Both the position numbers and the translations under genes were made by a program. The notes beneath the pieces were generated by a model. The model saw only the letters and a program-made list of their open reading frames with translations. It did no database searches and had not been told where the DNA came from. Below are positions 37,291 to 48,931 of a stretch of 64,000 bases of DNA, piece by piece (position 1 is the stretch's first letter; the number at the start of each line of letters is the position of its first letter). This DNA is from Xiphias gladius (lineage: Eukaryota > Chordata > Actinopteri > Istiophoriformes > Xiphiidae). The stretch covers positions 22,209,001 to 22,273,000 of the forward strand of contig NC_053422.1 in assembly GCF_016859285.1 (NCBI RefSeq). Direction: 5' to 3'.

Positions 37291-40200
37291 AGTCAGCACC
37301 TGCGTACAGCTGTGTCAAAGCCAGATGAATAGTTGCTCCTGCTGATGCTCTTCTTCTTCTTCTTCTTCTTCTTCTTCTTCTTCTTCGTCCTCGTCCTCCT
37401 CCTCCAGGTGGAGAATGTCAGGCTGCTCGACAGAGTCTCCCCCAAGAGGAGCAGGGTGGGCACCCTCTACCTGACGGCCACGCACTCCATCTTCGTGGAG
37501 AATGAGGCCGGAGTGCGCAATGAAACATGGGTAGGCATCAGGCTGTTGGCACAGTGTAGCACAGATAATACACTATGTGCATCCAAGCATCATGTCTTCC
37601 ATCTGCACGTGGTAAAGGATGCCATGGCATCGTAAAAAGGTCCATTTGTCTTCCATTTATCCTGTCTCAGGTGCTTCACAGTTTGGTGTTCAGCGTGGAG
37701 AAACAAGCCGCAACAGGCTCGGGGTGTGCTCTGCTCATCCACTGTAAGAACTTCCAGGTTCTTCATGTTGTCATTCCCCAAGAGCGGGAATGCCATGATG
37801 TTCATCTGTCCCTGCAGCGTCTCTCCCAGCCAGGTGAGCTGTGGCATGAAAAGGCCAGAAAAGGATTGATTTGATTGATTGATTTTGCAGAGACGTAGCT
37901 TGCATTAGAGTCCAGCCAGTATGTCACGGGGTCCCTACTATCATCTTTTATCGGCTATTTTACAGCTGCATCAGTATCAGTGCTGGACGAAACATCCTGC
38001 CTCCAGAATAATCTGCTGATACACTATAATGAGAAATAGTTTACTTCGAAATATCAGTGTCAGTGTCAGCCTCAAAATTCAGCATAGTTCAGGCTCTAGT
38101 TTTCATCTCCTCTGCTTTTGCGAAACACTTTGGTCTGTCTACCTCTCACATCATCAAACTTCAGCTGTGAGCCAGTGTTGTGCCTTACAGAGAGCTACGC
38201 GGAGCTGTACTGCTTCTCCTACAAGCCTAACGTTGATGATGAGGAGAGACGGCGGGAATGGGACTTCTTGGACCTCAAGGCCGATTACAGCAGAATGGGA
38301 CTCCCAAACTCCCTGTGGAAACTCTCCTCCGTCAATCAACACTACAAGGTCAGTGAGCCGCCATCTAAGACCAGTTGTACTTTTTCATCCTAATATGGAC
38401 ATCGCAGTCGCTTAGACTTTTGTGATGTCTTCTTTAAAGGTGAGTGACACTTACCCGGCTGACCTCTTTGTACCTGAGTCTGCCACACCTCCGGTCATCG
38501 TGGGGAGCTCCAAGTTCAGAAGCAGAGGCAGATTTCCCACTCTGTCGTACTACTCCAAAGAAAATCATGTGAGTTGACTGCATGCATAATCTCTTTATTT
38601 TCCAAGGGCGGGAGGCATCTCTGACATTTCTTAGACTCACATCAACACTGACAGAGATGATCTGTCAGACTCAGACCCTGTAAAGGAATGGTGTGAACTG
38701 GAACCTGGTAGAGGACTTCATGTATTAGGATGCAAAACATCACAGCTACAATACTTCGTATTTGCTTACTTTGCTTGGCCGGTCATCCTCAGCACCACCC
38801 TTCCTCTTCAAGCAGCCAGAAAGTCTTGCTATCCAGAGAGTGAGTTTTGAAAGTCACAAACCCCTAAAGTACATTAAGTTACTGCTGTTGAGTTATTGGT
38901 GTTGTCTGCAGATGTTTTCCGGCCATTTTTAACAATTAGCAACAGTCAGGTTATTAAATTTTTCTTTTTCTCTCCATTCTATTTTCCATCAGTACATCTG
39001 ATATAGACATTAAAAGCCTGAAATAAAATAAATAGGACTTATATTGCTCTGATGGTACAGAAGTAGCACCAGACTCTGCATTTGGTTTCTAATTTTGTAT
39101 AGTATGAGAGCACTCTGTCCCAGGTATAGGATATATGATATACTGTTTGTCTGAAGTATTACATAAGATTGTTATTAAACTGGTTCTCCAAATGTAGTTT
39201 AGTTCACATCAAGCTATTGGACCAGTACCTATTCAGCTGAGACTGACCTACTGATCATGTGGGTTAAGGGTTTTCCTCTAATACTATACCTCTGCTACAG
39301 CACAGCAGAGGTACATGACAGTATGAGACTATGGGAAGAAGAAAGAAGTTCAGATGCCCATTCTGTCATTGCATCAAAACATGAGTGATAACCATTCCCT
39401 ACAATTCAGCCGCATGTATTCATTTTTTGAAAGCCATATATTTGAATCGAGAATAAGCCTAAACAGCCAGAAGGGAGAATTGCACGACAATCTCTGGCGC
39501 TTTCCATTGTGGCTTCTAAATGGAGATATGAGAAGCTGTGCGGCGGATTCATTTAAAATGAACATGCAAGGAAAGAAAAAGTACTGTGAATTTGTATTGA
39601 CCCCGATTCTTACATTGAATTTATGTTTAAAATGTTGTGCAACGTAATAATTGACTTAAAATCAGACGATGTCAGACTAGGAGACATTCCTGCATGAAAC
39701 CTGACTGCCTCTCGCCTCCTCCCAGGCTGCCATCTGCCGCAGCAGCCAGCCCCTGTCAGGTTTCAGCGCTCGCTGCCTGGAGGATGAACAGATGCTGGAG
39801 GCCATCTTGAGGTCCAATCCCCGCAGCGACTTCATGTATGTGGTGGACACCAGGCCTAAGGTGAGCCCATTGTGCCTAGGGAACGGCCTGCGAAAAAAAC
39901 AAATCTTACAGTACTATGCTGTATGTTCAGGTGGGCTTTGTTTTCCATATTGCGTTTTGCCAGCTGGATGTGTTCACAGCAAAAGACTTGAAAACATCCT
40001 GGCTCTGTACTAGCTGAGCCCTGATCAATATTATATAATGGAGATTTGTGTAAAACCATACTTTTGTTTTATTCTGCTCTTGAAACTTTCTTAACTGACA
40101 ATCATGTTTTACTAGCTGAATGCGATTGCAAACCGAGCTGCAGGAAAAGGCTACGAAAATGAAGACAACTACTCCAACATTAAATTCCAGTTCATCGGCA

Positions 40201-43200
40201 TCGAGAACATCCACGTTATGAGAAACAGCCAACAAAAAATGCTAGAAGGTAATTATCATGTCCTCTTAAGACAGTTTCTCGCACTGATTTTAGATTTATT
40301 TACCGTAAAAACAGTTTGGAGCGGGCAGCATTGCATTCATCACTGTGTCAGAAATGTCTAACCACATCAGTGTTTGTGGAGCGAAATGTATATTTTCTGG
40401 CATCATCTGTTTTAATTTGCTACTTCTTCCGTTACTAAAGCAGAGCGGGACCCCATGCTACTCCTGTGACTTTCAAATGCACTCATGCAGACTGGACTGT
40501 GCTGCAATCAGACCTCAAATGAGCCCGCAGGAGAATTTCTTGGTATTGTGCAGGGGTGCTCCTATGAAGACTTTGAATCCATCTGGATTTTATTTCAGAG
40601 CTATTTTGGTTTCCCAGAGCGGACAATCCGGGATCTTATCCCCCAAAGAGAGACCGAGGGCGTGAGAATGATGTGATTTCAAGTCTGAAAAGTTATAGCT
40701 GTTCTTAGTTGTGATAACTCTTTGCCCCCTGGCAGTGCAAGGGAAGTCTTTAAATGCTGGAGACAGCACCTACCCTTCAGAGCCCGCCTGATTCTCTCTA
40801 CCCAATAGCACACTTCAGTAACGTTTAGTAGACCCCCTGCCTGGCAGAATTAGCTCAAACGTTTTTTCTAAGTGGAAGTACACTCTTCTAAGTGTAAGAA
40901 AACCGAAGGCTTAATAAACCTGTCCACCCGCTCGCTCTCCTATCAGTGGCCGCACAGCGCTTCTGCAGGTCAGCAAACTGATGTACAATCAGCAAAAAAT
41001 ACTTTGTCCCCGCCCTCAGCACCTCAACGACAGAGGGCAGAGCAGATGTTTTCACACAGTTCTCTAAAAGTGTCTGAATTATGAGTGTTAATGTGATAAA
41101 CTGTCCTCAGCAAAATGTCAGCCATGGAGAAACGGGTTCATGTCAGTTGGCCTCTCAGTGAACTTGCAAATATTTATGTAAAACCCTGATGATGGAAAAA
41201 TAATTTTTAGACTCTTTTTTTACAAGATAAACAAACATAATGCAGGAAGCGTTATGGCACAGGAATGAATCTTTATTTAATTGCCTCAATCCACCCAATA
41301 GTTGTTGAGACATTTCACTATGACCCAAATAAAAGTCAACCTGCTGGTGGCACTAGGGGAAGGGTCAGGGGGTCACTAAGTCCATTAGGATTCATACTCT
41401 AGGGACCACGAATGTCTCTACAAAATTTTCATGGCATTTCATCCAATAGCTGTTGAGATATTTCAGGCTGGACTAAAGTGGTAGATGAAAGTGTGGCTGG
41501 GGTCCAAATGAACCATCACATGAGAAGCTGAAGGAAAACGGTTTTGGAAAACAAAATACGCTCACGTGACCCACATTTTCCCAGGCCATGCGCAGATTCC
41601 CCCATAAATTCACTGTCACAGATGTTGTCTTTGTAATGAAAGTGAATGTGAGGTTTAATAAAGTAAAATGAATGAGGTATGCTCCATGTTTCCTGTCAGT
41701 GAGACAGCTGTGTTGTGGTTGCAGTCTGTGAGCTGCGTTCCCCCTCAATGTCCGACTTCCTGGAGGGTCTAGAGAGCTCAGGCTGGCTGAAGCACATCAA
41801 AGCTGTTTTGGATGCAGGCATCTTCATCGCCAAGGTCAGTCTGGAGGTTAATCCCCGCTGTCTGCTTCACCACTGCATTCAATATTAGCTTAGGTGTGTG
41901 CGTGTGTTGTACCCTGCATGCAATGTGTGATACACATATTGTCTGTCTTTGCAGAGAAATTTTTTATTAAACTCTGCTTAGTCAACAAAAAAAAAAAAAA
42001 GTATGATTCTTCGGTTGCCAAAAATCACTGTCACTTTGAGTTATTATACGATTAGGAGACTTTGGGCTCCTACTTGCTCTTAGGCTCCACCAATCAAATA
42101 CTTTAGGTAGTACATGGCTGAGGTTGGGGTCAGTCAGTTCAACTGGCAGTCAGGAGTTGTATGCAGCCCAACAGGAAATTCTGATAACTGGACGTTTTCC
42201 CCAATCTCAAAATATGCCATTTTAACCTGGGGCTTTTAATTACTGATAAAATATCGTAACCAACTGTGTCAGACTTCTCATATCAGATAAAAACAGCAAC
42301 ACCAGGCAGCAATCATATAGCAACGTGATACAATCTAAGCACAACAAAAGCGTAAACTCCAGGCCTATTTCTGACACAGTCCTGTTCGAGCCATTTTCAT
42401 TGTTGAGCCATATGTGTTTTAATTTCTGTAACTTATTTTTTTAACTGGTAGAAAAAGGAGAAATTACAACATCTCAGATATGACAAATGTCTTTTAAAAA
42501 TATTTGAAATCATGAAATGTTGACATGCACATTTGCTTGCTAGCACTTTTTTTTTTTTTTTTTTTTTTCCTTTATTGGCTCATTCCTACATCTATTGGCA
42601 CGTTACTGCCTCCAACTGTTGATCAGTGGAATTGCATGAAACCAGCAGCAGGAATTTGTCTTGCATTGCATGTGCGTTCATGTGCAACATATAAACACTG
42701 GGGTCTCACCCACAAAAATGTTGCTCTATAGCGCTAACAGTGGACAAAAACTCCAAAGAAAATCTTTAACATTAGCAAAACTGACATTACGATTTTTAAG
42801 GATCAATTCTGCCTCAAAGCACTGAGACAATCTGTGTCGTATTTACTGCAAATTACTGAATTTGATTTTCTGGATAACTGGGAGGAAACCTAGATGATTT
42901 TTTTCATACGGAAATATTTCTAACGCAGCTACAACATGATTAAAGTATGACAAACTTTTTAAAAAAAATTTTCTTCCTTTTTTTTCGAGTCGGTGTCAAA
43001 GGGAAAACATCTTTTCTGATAATGCACTGACATTGAACTAAAATCCATCATAGAGGCAAAAGAATTGCCAAATTTTTTCACAGACAGTTGCAAGTTTTAA
43101 AAAGACCCACTTTTTGTTCCCATTTTTGGTAACAAAAGGTTACATTTTTGACATTAGAAATCCACATCGATCAAATAGTGGTTGGTGCTTTCTGCTTACA

Positions 43201-45359
43201 GTTCACAACCCTGTCTGACACGGAAGAACGATGATTATTTTATTTACCATTAACACCCTGAATGTGCTCTGGCGCTGCACACACATTGTATTTATGTGTT
43301 TGTTTGAGCGTGCGCAGGCTGTTGCAGAGGAGGCTGTCAGTGTACTGGTTCACTGTTCAGACGGCTGGGACCGTACGGCCCAGGTGTGTTCAGTGGCCTG
43401 CGTGGTGCTGGATCCCTACTACAGGACCCTCCGAGGAATCATGGTAGATACTGAATCCCTCCCGTTTGCTTTTAAATGCATCTTAGAAGTGCGACTGTGA
43501 ATGTCACATAAACCCCTTTGGTACACTCTGTATCATATTAATATATCAAGTTACAATCTGGTTTTAGCTGATAGGAGACCACACTGAGCTCCTGAGGCCT
43601 GTTTCTTTGATCATAAGGATTTGTACAGGCTAACTTGGAATCCAAAAAGAGCCACTATGGAAAATAAATATAATACAGAGGCCTGCTTTTGGGAATTGCC
43701 CCTGAAGTCAGAGGAAAATGACCCCACAAAGAGGGTGAGGAGGTTCAGCCATTCTGCAGGGATTGACCGTGCACTATGTCTGAACCTTTAATCGTGACAT
43801 ACTGGAATTCAAGATGTACAAAAATGTTAGTCTTCCTTCTGTTTCAGTACATAAATGTTCAGGGCTTTTTTTTTGTTTTTTTGCACTTAGGTTCTCATCG
43901 AAAGAGACTGGGTTTCATTTGGACACAAGTTCTCTCACAGGTTTGACTCTAAACACAACTTTCAAGGCATCTATGATTTGGATGTATTGTTTTGATCTAA
44001 CTTTGTCTACCTCTTCTCCAGATGCAACCACCTGGTCGGAGACCCTAAAGAGGTGTCTCCCATCATTGATCAGTTCCTGGAGTGCGTGTGGCAGCTGATG
44101 GAGCAGTTCCCCTGTGCCTTTGAGTTCAACGAGAGGCTCCTCATCACCATTCACAGCCACATCTACTCCTGCCAGTATGGCAACTTCATTGGCAACAACC
44201 AGCGTGAGAGGATGGAGCTGGGGTGAGATTTAAACCTGCTGCTACCATCAGCCTCTTTTCTTTTTCACAGCCCAGACGTCTGGTCTGAGAGAAGACTGAC
44301 TACTGAAGAGAAGTGACAGCCAGCAGTATATCACAGCACTGGCCTTGTACAAGTTGAGACAACTTTATTGTCGAAACAAAACAGAAAAAAAAACAAACTG
44401 ATGGTTCCCTGTCTTTATCTGCCATTTGACATTCACACAGAGTGCGCGAGAGGACTCACTCTTTGTGGAGTTATCTATGGGCAAACCGTGCAGACTACAT
44501 CAACCCTCTGTACAGGCCAGACCACAGCCAGACTCAGGGGCTCCTCCGGCCATCTACTGCCCCCTACTGCTTTAAGTAGGTTGTCACTAACAGCAGCTAC
44601 CATACAACTTAGTTTGAAATCTAGTGCACACATGTTAAAAATACAGTTTTCAGCAGAATACTTGGCCTCCGATTATCAGAAAAATGCTCACAATCTAAAA
44701 GTGAAACTACTGTAGGGGAAGGCAGAGGGGTTAATGGAGGGTTTATTTGACGGATGAACTTGCTTTGTTTAGATTTTGGAGAGGCCTGTACAACCGTTTT
44801 GACCGAGGGATGCATCCGCGACAGTCTATAGAGGATTACCTGAGGGCCATCCAAGAGGAGACGCAGCAGCTGGAGGAGCAGCTGGCCTCACACAAACAGG
44901 TAGGGCAGCACCTGTGAATTCTTTCTGCAAGTCATGTCTCATGAGAAAAAATGCTAGTCCCTTGTTTTTCCTAGTTGTAGAAGGTGACTGTAGTCTCGTG
45001 CCTTACAATATCAATAGAAAATTGCTCAGCTGGAGCAGGAGCAGCGATGGAGCGTCACCCAGAAAGCCACCACCTTTGATAAGAGCCCCACAGCGTGGGC
45101 TCTTAGTAATGACCTCACTGTGGCCAACACCCCTCAGGACTACACTGGGGGCTTCATCGCCAGCAGCCCCTGTCAGCTGAAAGCACCAGACAGCAGCCTG
45201 ATCCTCCTGCCCCAAGACTTGAACCAAACATCCGAAGCCAACCTCTCCAACGGCAGCGACCAGGAGTCAGGGATCGCAGACCTGAGCTGTCGTTCACCTC
45301 TCAGCGAGGACAGCACCAGGGATCCAGACTCGGATGAGGCGGTCTACTCTGCTGCCTGA
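37022..45359 (+). CDS. mtmr7: Myotubularin-related protein 7 (phosphoinositide 3-phosphatase)
   Basis: Removes the 3-phosphate from PI3P, PI(3,5)P2 and, in mammals, Ins(1,3)P2; it pairs with inactive MTMR9. Coding exons: 37022-37045, 37408-37530, 37671-37833, 38191-38348, 38440-38568, 39726-39860, 40116-40248, 41725-41834, 43318-43443, 43891-43940, 44022-44222, 44441-44575, 44773-44899, 45030-45359. All join in frame to 647 aa (human 660). The N-terminal PH-GRAM domain (MEHIRLPK then VENVRLLDRVSPK) is followed by the myotubularin phosphatase domain. The CX5R active site HCSDGWDRTAQ is in exon 43318-43443, with the catalytic Cys at about residue 338, so the enzyme should be active. A short coiled coil (EETQQLEEQLASHKQ) leads to an acidic Ser-rich tail with ANTPQDY, SDQESG, DLSCRSP and DSDEAV, diagnostic of MTMR7 rather than MTMR6/8. 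Confidence 0.96.
37350..37407 (+). repeat. mtmr7: TTC trinucleotide repeat acting as intron 1 polypyrimidine tract
   Basis: Twelve or so TTC units (37350-37386) run into GTCCTCGTCCTCCTCCTCCAG, whose final AG is the acceptor of mtmr7 exon 2 at 37408. The intron is only 362 nt long. Confidence 0.9.
38569..39725 (+). other. mtmr7: mtmr7 intron 5
   Basis: Donor CAT|gtgagt, acceptor cctcccag. Nothing recognised within. Confidence 0.7.
41285..41492. repeat. Dispersed teleost repeat, partial copy in mtmr7 intron 7
   Basis: Shows two half-units: 'caatccacccaatagttg' with 'ttgagacatttcacta', then 'ctgctggtggcactagggga', 'attaggattcatactctagg', 'gaatgtctctacaaaatttt', 'tttcatccaatagctgttga' and 'gatatttcaggctggac'. 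Same family as 25735-26080. Confidence 0.6.
41835..43317 (+). other. mtmr7: mtmr7 intron 8
   Basis: Contains a poly-A run near 41984 and a poly-T run at about 42548-42569. No exon or named repeat found. Confidence 0.65.
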
Positions 45360-46815
45360 GCAAATGTAGCGTGTGGTGGAGGCCACAGAAGCTTCACGGC
45401 CGCTGAACAAACACTACCTTTATATTAACCAAGTAACTCGCCTATTGGCTAACCTAAGTGAAACGTCTTGCTCGGGTTACACGGCTGACCTGCACTTTTG
45501 TTTGCATGTCGTGTGGTGGACTCTTCCTGGTCCCACATACATACTAGTTAAACTTTGTGTGTTGTAGCTGAGCACATTTTGCTTCTTACCCAGTGAAAGA
45601 AGTTCTGAAAGTAACAGCAATGTGAATATTGTGTCACTGTCATGTCTGTTGTTTGACAGCAGAATTAACCCATAATGCTGTACACAGATAGTGACAAAAA
45701 AAACACAAGTGATGCTTCCAAGGCCACAGAAAGAATTTAATATTGGAGAGAACAGAAACTATATTACTTGAGTTAAATACAACTTAAGAACAATTCTGAA
45801 CAATTCAATGTAAACTGAGTGTGCAAGTATGAGTGCTGTTTACTATGGTCTTCCATACACTTTCTTTATTCATTAGGCATTTGGTGTTTGCAAAGATTTA
45901 TCGCCTAAAGTCCTTTTCCTTGAAATGTTTAGATAATTTTGTCTAACACCTGTTTCAAATGCTGTCTCACCTTATGGTTGCTGCTACTCACAGGCACTCT
46001 GGGTTCAAGATTTCAGTCTGGCCTGAAAAGAGGGGCAATAATCCTGTTCTGCCCAAAGTTTAGTTCAAATGGCAATGTAGCGCTGTTTCAGTCCCAAAGG
46101 GCATATTATGAAATAAAGGCACTCAGCACACCACAGTGACCTCCGATGGGTTTTGGAGTCATTACAATACAATAACCGGTGGTTAGTTGTGGATGATCGG
46201 CACCCTATGGTTTACACCCCCTGGTTATTTCAACTTCTTACACAATATCATGTGATATTAACTCTACAGGATCTGAGACAAGGCGACTTTATACATTCAA
46301 ACCAAAATGTATGCAAAAGCAAATCAACTGTCTACTGGTCTAAACAGTGCACAGAGTAAATGATAGGACTACTGAACCCGCAGAGATGAGCATGTAAACA
46401 CAAATATTCTGCTGTTTAAGGAAGCAGATTAGCAACTGACTTTTTGAATATTTGTTTCATTTTAACTGTAAACTGCTCACTGTAATAGTGTAGTACACAT
46501 TACTGTAGGTGCACTCCAGTACTGCAAATGAACAATGTACAGATTATCAAGCAAAGCATGTTAAGATATTTTTGTACTTTGACGTTTTTTGTTTTTTGTT
46601 TTTTTCGACTACTGAAATCTTGCTTTCATGTATGTTGTTTTTATTTCTATCAGAGGGGTTAAAATGTCTGCTCGTTATGAATTTTGATCTTGTTTAAAAG
46701 AAAGCTTTATATTGCTGCGTTTATTTGTTCAGATGGGGGGAGCCAGATTTGTCAAACCGACCTAAATGCAAAGTTGTGTCAAAGTTCTTGTGAAATAAAT
46801 AAGTACATTACTGTC
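45360..46815 (+). other. mtmr7: mtmr7 3' UTR
   Basis: About 1.4 kb between the stop codon and the AATAAA at 46794-46799. The small ORFs in it have no homology. Confidence 0.6.
46794..46799 (+). promoter_or_regulatory. mtmr7: Polyadenylation signal AATAAA of mtmr7
   Basis: TGAAATAAATAAG, with the hexamer at 46794-46799, about 1.4 kb after the stop. Sequence beyond it has no mtmr7 or cnot7 character until the cnot7 promoter. Confidence 0.6.
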
Positions 46816-47910
46816 AGTAATATTGTTCTAATGATTGGTTGTGTTCTTGTTTGATCTCTCAAGAGTCAGTTCACTTGAACTACAAAAAGCACATTTTCTC
46901 ACATATCCATACCGGTATCTAGCCATGCAGATAGTTTTGGTTTTAATAGCACAGGGTTTGAGATTCCTGGACAAACTCTAGAACACACTCTGACCATTAC
47001 TTTTGTAGACTGAGTTAACCAAACCTGTGAAAATGTCTCCAAGCGTTTGCAAAACCTCCGCTTTGTACGTTCAACAATTCTTCTAACCAGCCAGAAAGTC
47101 AAACAGGTTAAGCAATGAGCTGCACAGTCTGGCATGTTTGAGAATGACATACATTTATTTATTTACTCAAAACAGTAGAACTGAAACCCAATTGTACTGC
47201 ACTCCTGTGCCCCTTTTTTTCACCATACATAAGCCTTGATGCAGGAGAGCTGCAGCAATTTATGTCTGAACAATTCCTAATGCAGACAGCTTATCTTGTA
47301 ACTGGTACGAGTAGGCCTCGACCAGTTTTTTTTTTTTGACATTATCAGTCAGGTTTTGTCAGTGGCAACAAAAGTTGTCACAGAGCACCAGTACCTGTTG
47401 CTGATGAACATCTGCCCAGCTGTACTGGCCCTGAACCAGACCCTGAGGCCCTGTCAACACCAGTGGTGCTTTTCTGACAGCTGGATGAGCTGTCTTAACT
47501 GTCTGCTTTTCATTTATTATCTAAAAGCAAAGAGACGTTTACTTGGAGGATAAAATGTGTCTTTTTTTTTTTTGTTTGCATTATAGTCTTTCTAAACTGT
47601 ATTAGTGGTAAAAAAGAAAAAAAAAGTGCCTGATGAAAAACTGAAACTGCAAGAAAAAGCTAATTATTATGTACGTAAAAAAAAAAATAAAGTGTGCGCG
47701 TGCAGCGAGGAAAAGCAAAATTGATGGCGAACTTTAAGAAATAGCTGGTCCATAACATTTAAAAGTTTAATTTACTTTGGATCAGTTTGATTAAACGCGT
47801 AATTAAAAATGTTAAACAAATATTCTCAAATTTGTTAAAGTTACTGAAGCTGGAGCTGTGACCAAATGGGACGTGGGTCATACGGCCATAAGCATACATA
47901 CATACAGACG
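46816..47910. other. Short intergenic between mtmr7 and cnot7; expected vps37a absent
   Basis: About 1.1 kb. In human, VPS37A lies between MTMR7 and CNOT7, head to head with CNOT7. No exon with ESCRT-I VPS37 character is visible on either strand, and the longest ORF (minus, 46899-47150) does not resemble it. Confidence 0.55.
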
Positions 47911-48109
47911 CGCATGACGTTTTCGTTTTACGTGATGACGTCGTGTTGTAGCCTCAGATATGATGGCAGCCGTAGGTTGACATCGATACAATACTGAATA
48001 TAAACTATTTAAAAGTTAGCGGAACAGCCCCGACACAATAACGTAGAACAAAGTAACAGTTTTCAGATAGTACACGCTTTAAACACACACCCGCCCGGTT
48101 TGGGGAACG
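47911..48109 (+). promoter_or_regulatory. cnot7: cnot7 promoter and non-coding first exon
   Basis: A near-consensus CRE (TGACGTCG, 47936-47943) with a further TGACG at 47915-47919 lies just above TGATGGCAGCCG (47961-47972), which resembles a YY1/initiator element of housekeeping genes. Transcription probably starts nearby. The leader exon would end at the strong donor GAACG|gtaagt (48109/48110). Start site is inferred. Confidence 0.5.
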
Positions 48110-48924
48110 GTAAGTTAACCAGGCTACAGTAGCTTTGCAGTATCAAAGCTGCGCCGAGTGTACATAATGTGTATATGTGTACATATAAATATATATACAT
48201 ATATTTGTGCGCGCGCGTGTGTGTCTGTGTGTGTATGTCTGCGTGTGCGTGTGCGCTGCTGCTGCCGGTGCTAGTTGGTCGTCTCTTTCATGTTTTGCAC
48301 ACACTCCTATTTATCTGACGAGTCAGCTGTCTGCTTGAGAAGTGCCCTGAAACTGTACACAGCCGCCGACCTGAGAGCCTCCACTGTCCTGCTCATGTTA
48401 ACCAGCGCTAAGCCTGTAGCCTGCTAACTGCTACAGGTAACCTAGCTAGCCCCAAGTGCTGCTGAAAAACTGCCTGCGACGAGCCAGTGTTAACAGCAGC
48501 CGCCTAAGCACGTCCTGCAGGTCTTCAGTAGCCGGCAAGCAGACGGTTCCCACTGTCTGCTTGCATTTATGTGACTTGTTAATCTAGCAGTTAATGTGAG
48601 GTGTCCCAGCTGAAAGGAAGCACAGACATCTCTTGAGATTGAATTAGCTTCCTCAGTATTGAGACTGACATACAGATAACTGTGATGTGATGCCCAGAGC
48701 AGGTTGTGTCTCCTACAATTAATATTATAACGGTATATATTGTTAGCCAAATGGTTTGTCAGCAATTCTTGGGTATCTGGGGATCATGTGTTCAATGCCT
48801 TTGTGCTGCCACCTTTATTATTTGGTCTGTCACAGGTCAGCATATACAGAGCTAGGACTATGAATCTACTATCCTCTTGAAGCTTCTGTCTTTCTGTCTG
48901 TCCCTTTCCCTTTGCATGGCGAAG
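48110..48924 (+). other. cnot7: cnot7 leader intron (approximate)
   Basis: From the donor at 48110 to a probable acceptor gcgaag|TGGCACTATG (48924/48925), preceded by a long pyrimidine tract. It contains an alternating purine-pyrimidine tract at 48160-48256. Confidence 0.5.
48160..48256. repeat. TA/TG/CG alternating purine-pyrimidine tract
   Basis: GTGTATATGTGTACATATAA then ATATATATACATATATTTG, then TGCGCGCGCGTGTGTGTCTG and further GTGTG/GCGTGTGCG. It starts about 50 bases below the leader exon donor of cnot7. Confidence 0.85.
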
Positions 48925-48931
48925 TGGCACT

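Noticed and set aside
43814-44098. ORFs between mtmr7 exons 9 and 11 in other frames.
   Set aside because: The true frame through 43891-43940 and 44022-44222 gives perfect MTMR7 similarity; these are shadows.
46899-47150. Minus-strand 83-codon ORF where vps37a was expected.
   Set aside because: No VPS37 Mod(r) or UEV-like sequence and no flanking splice sites consistent with a gene.
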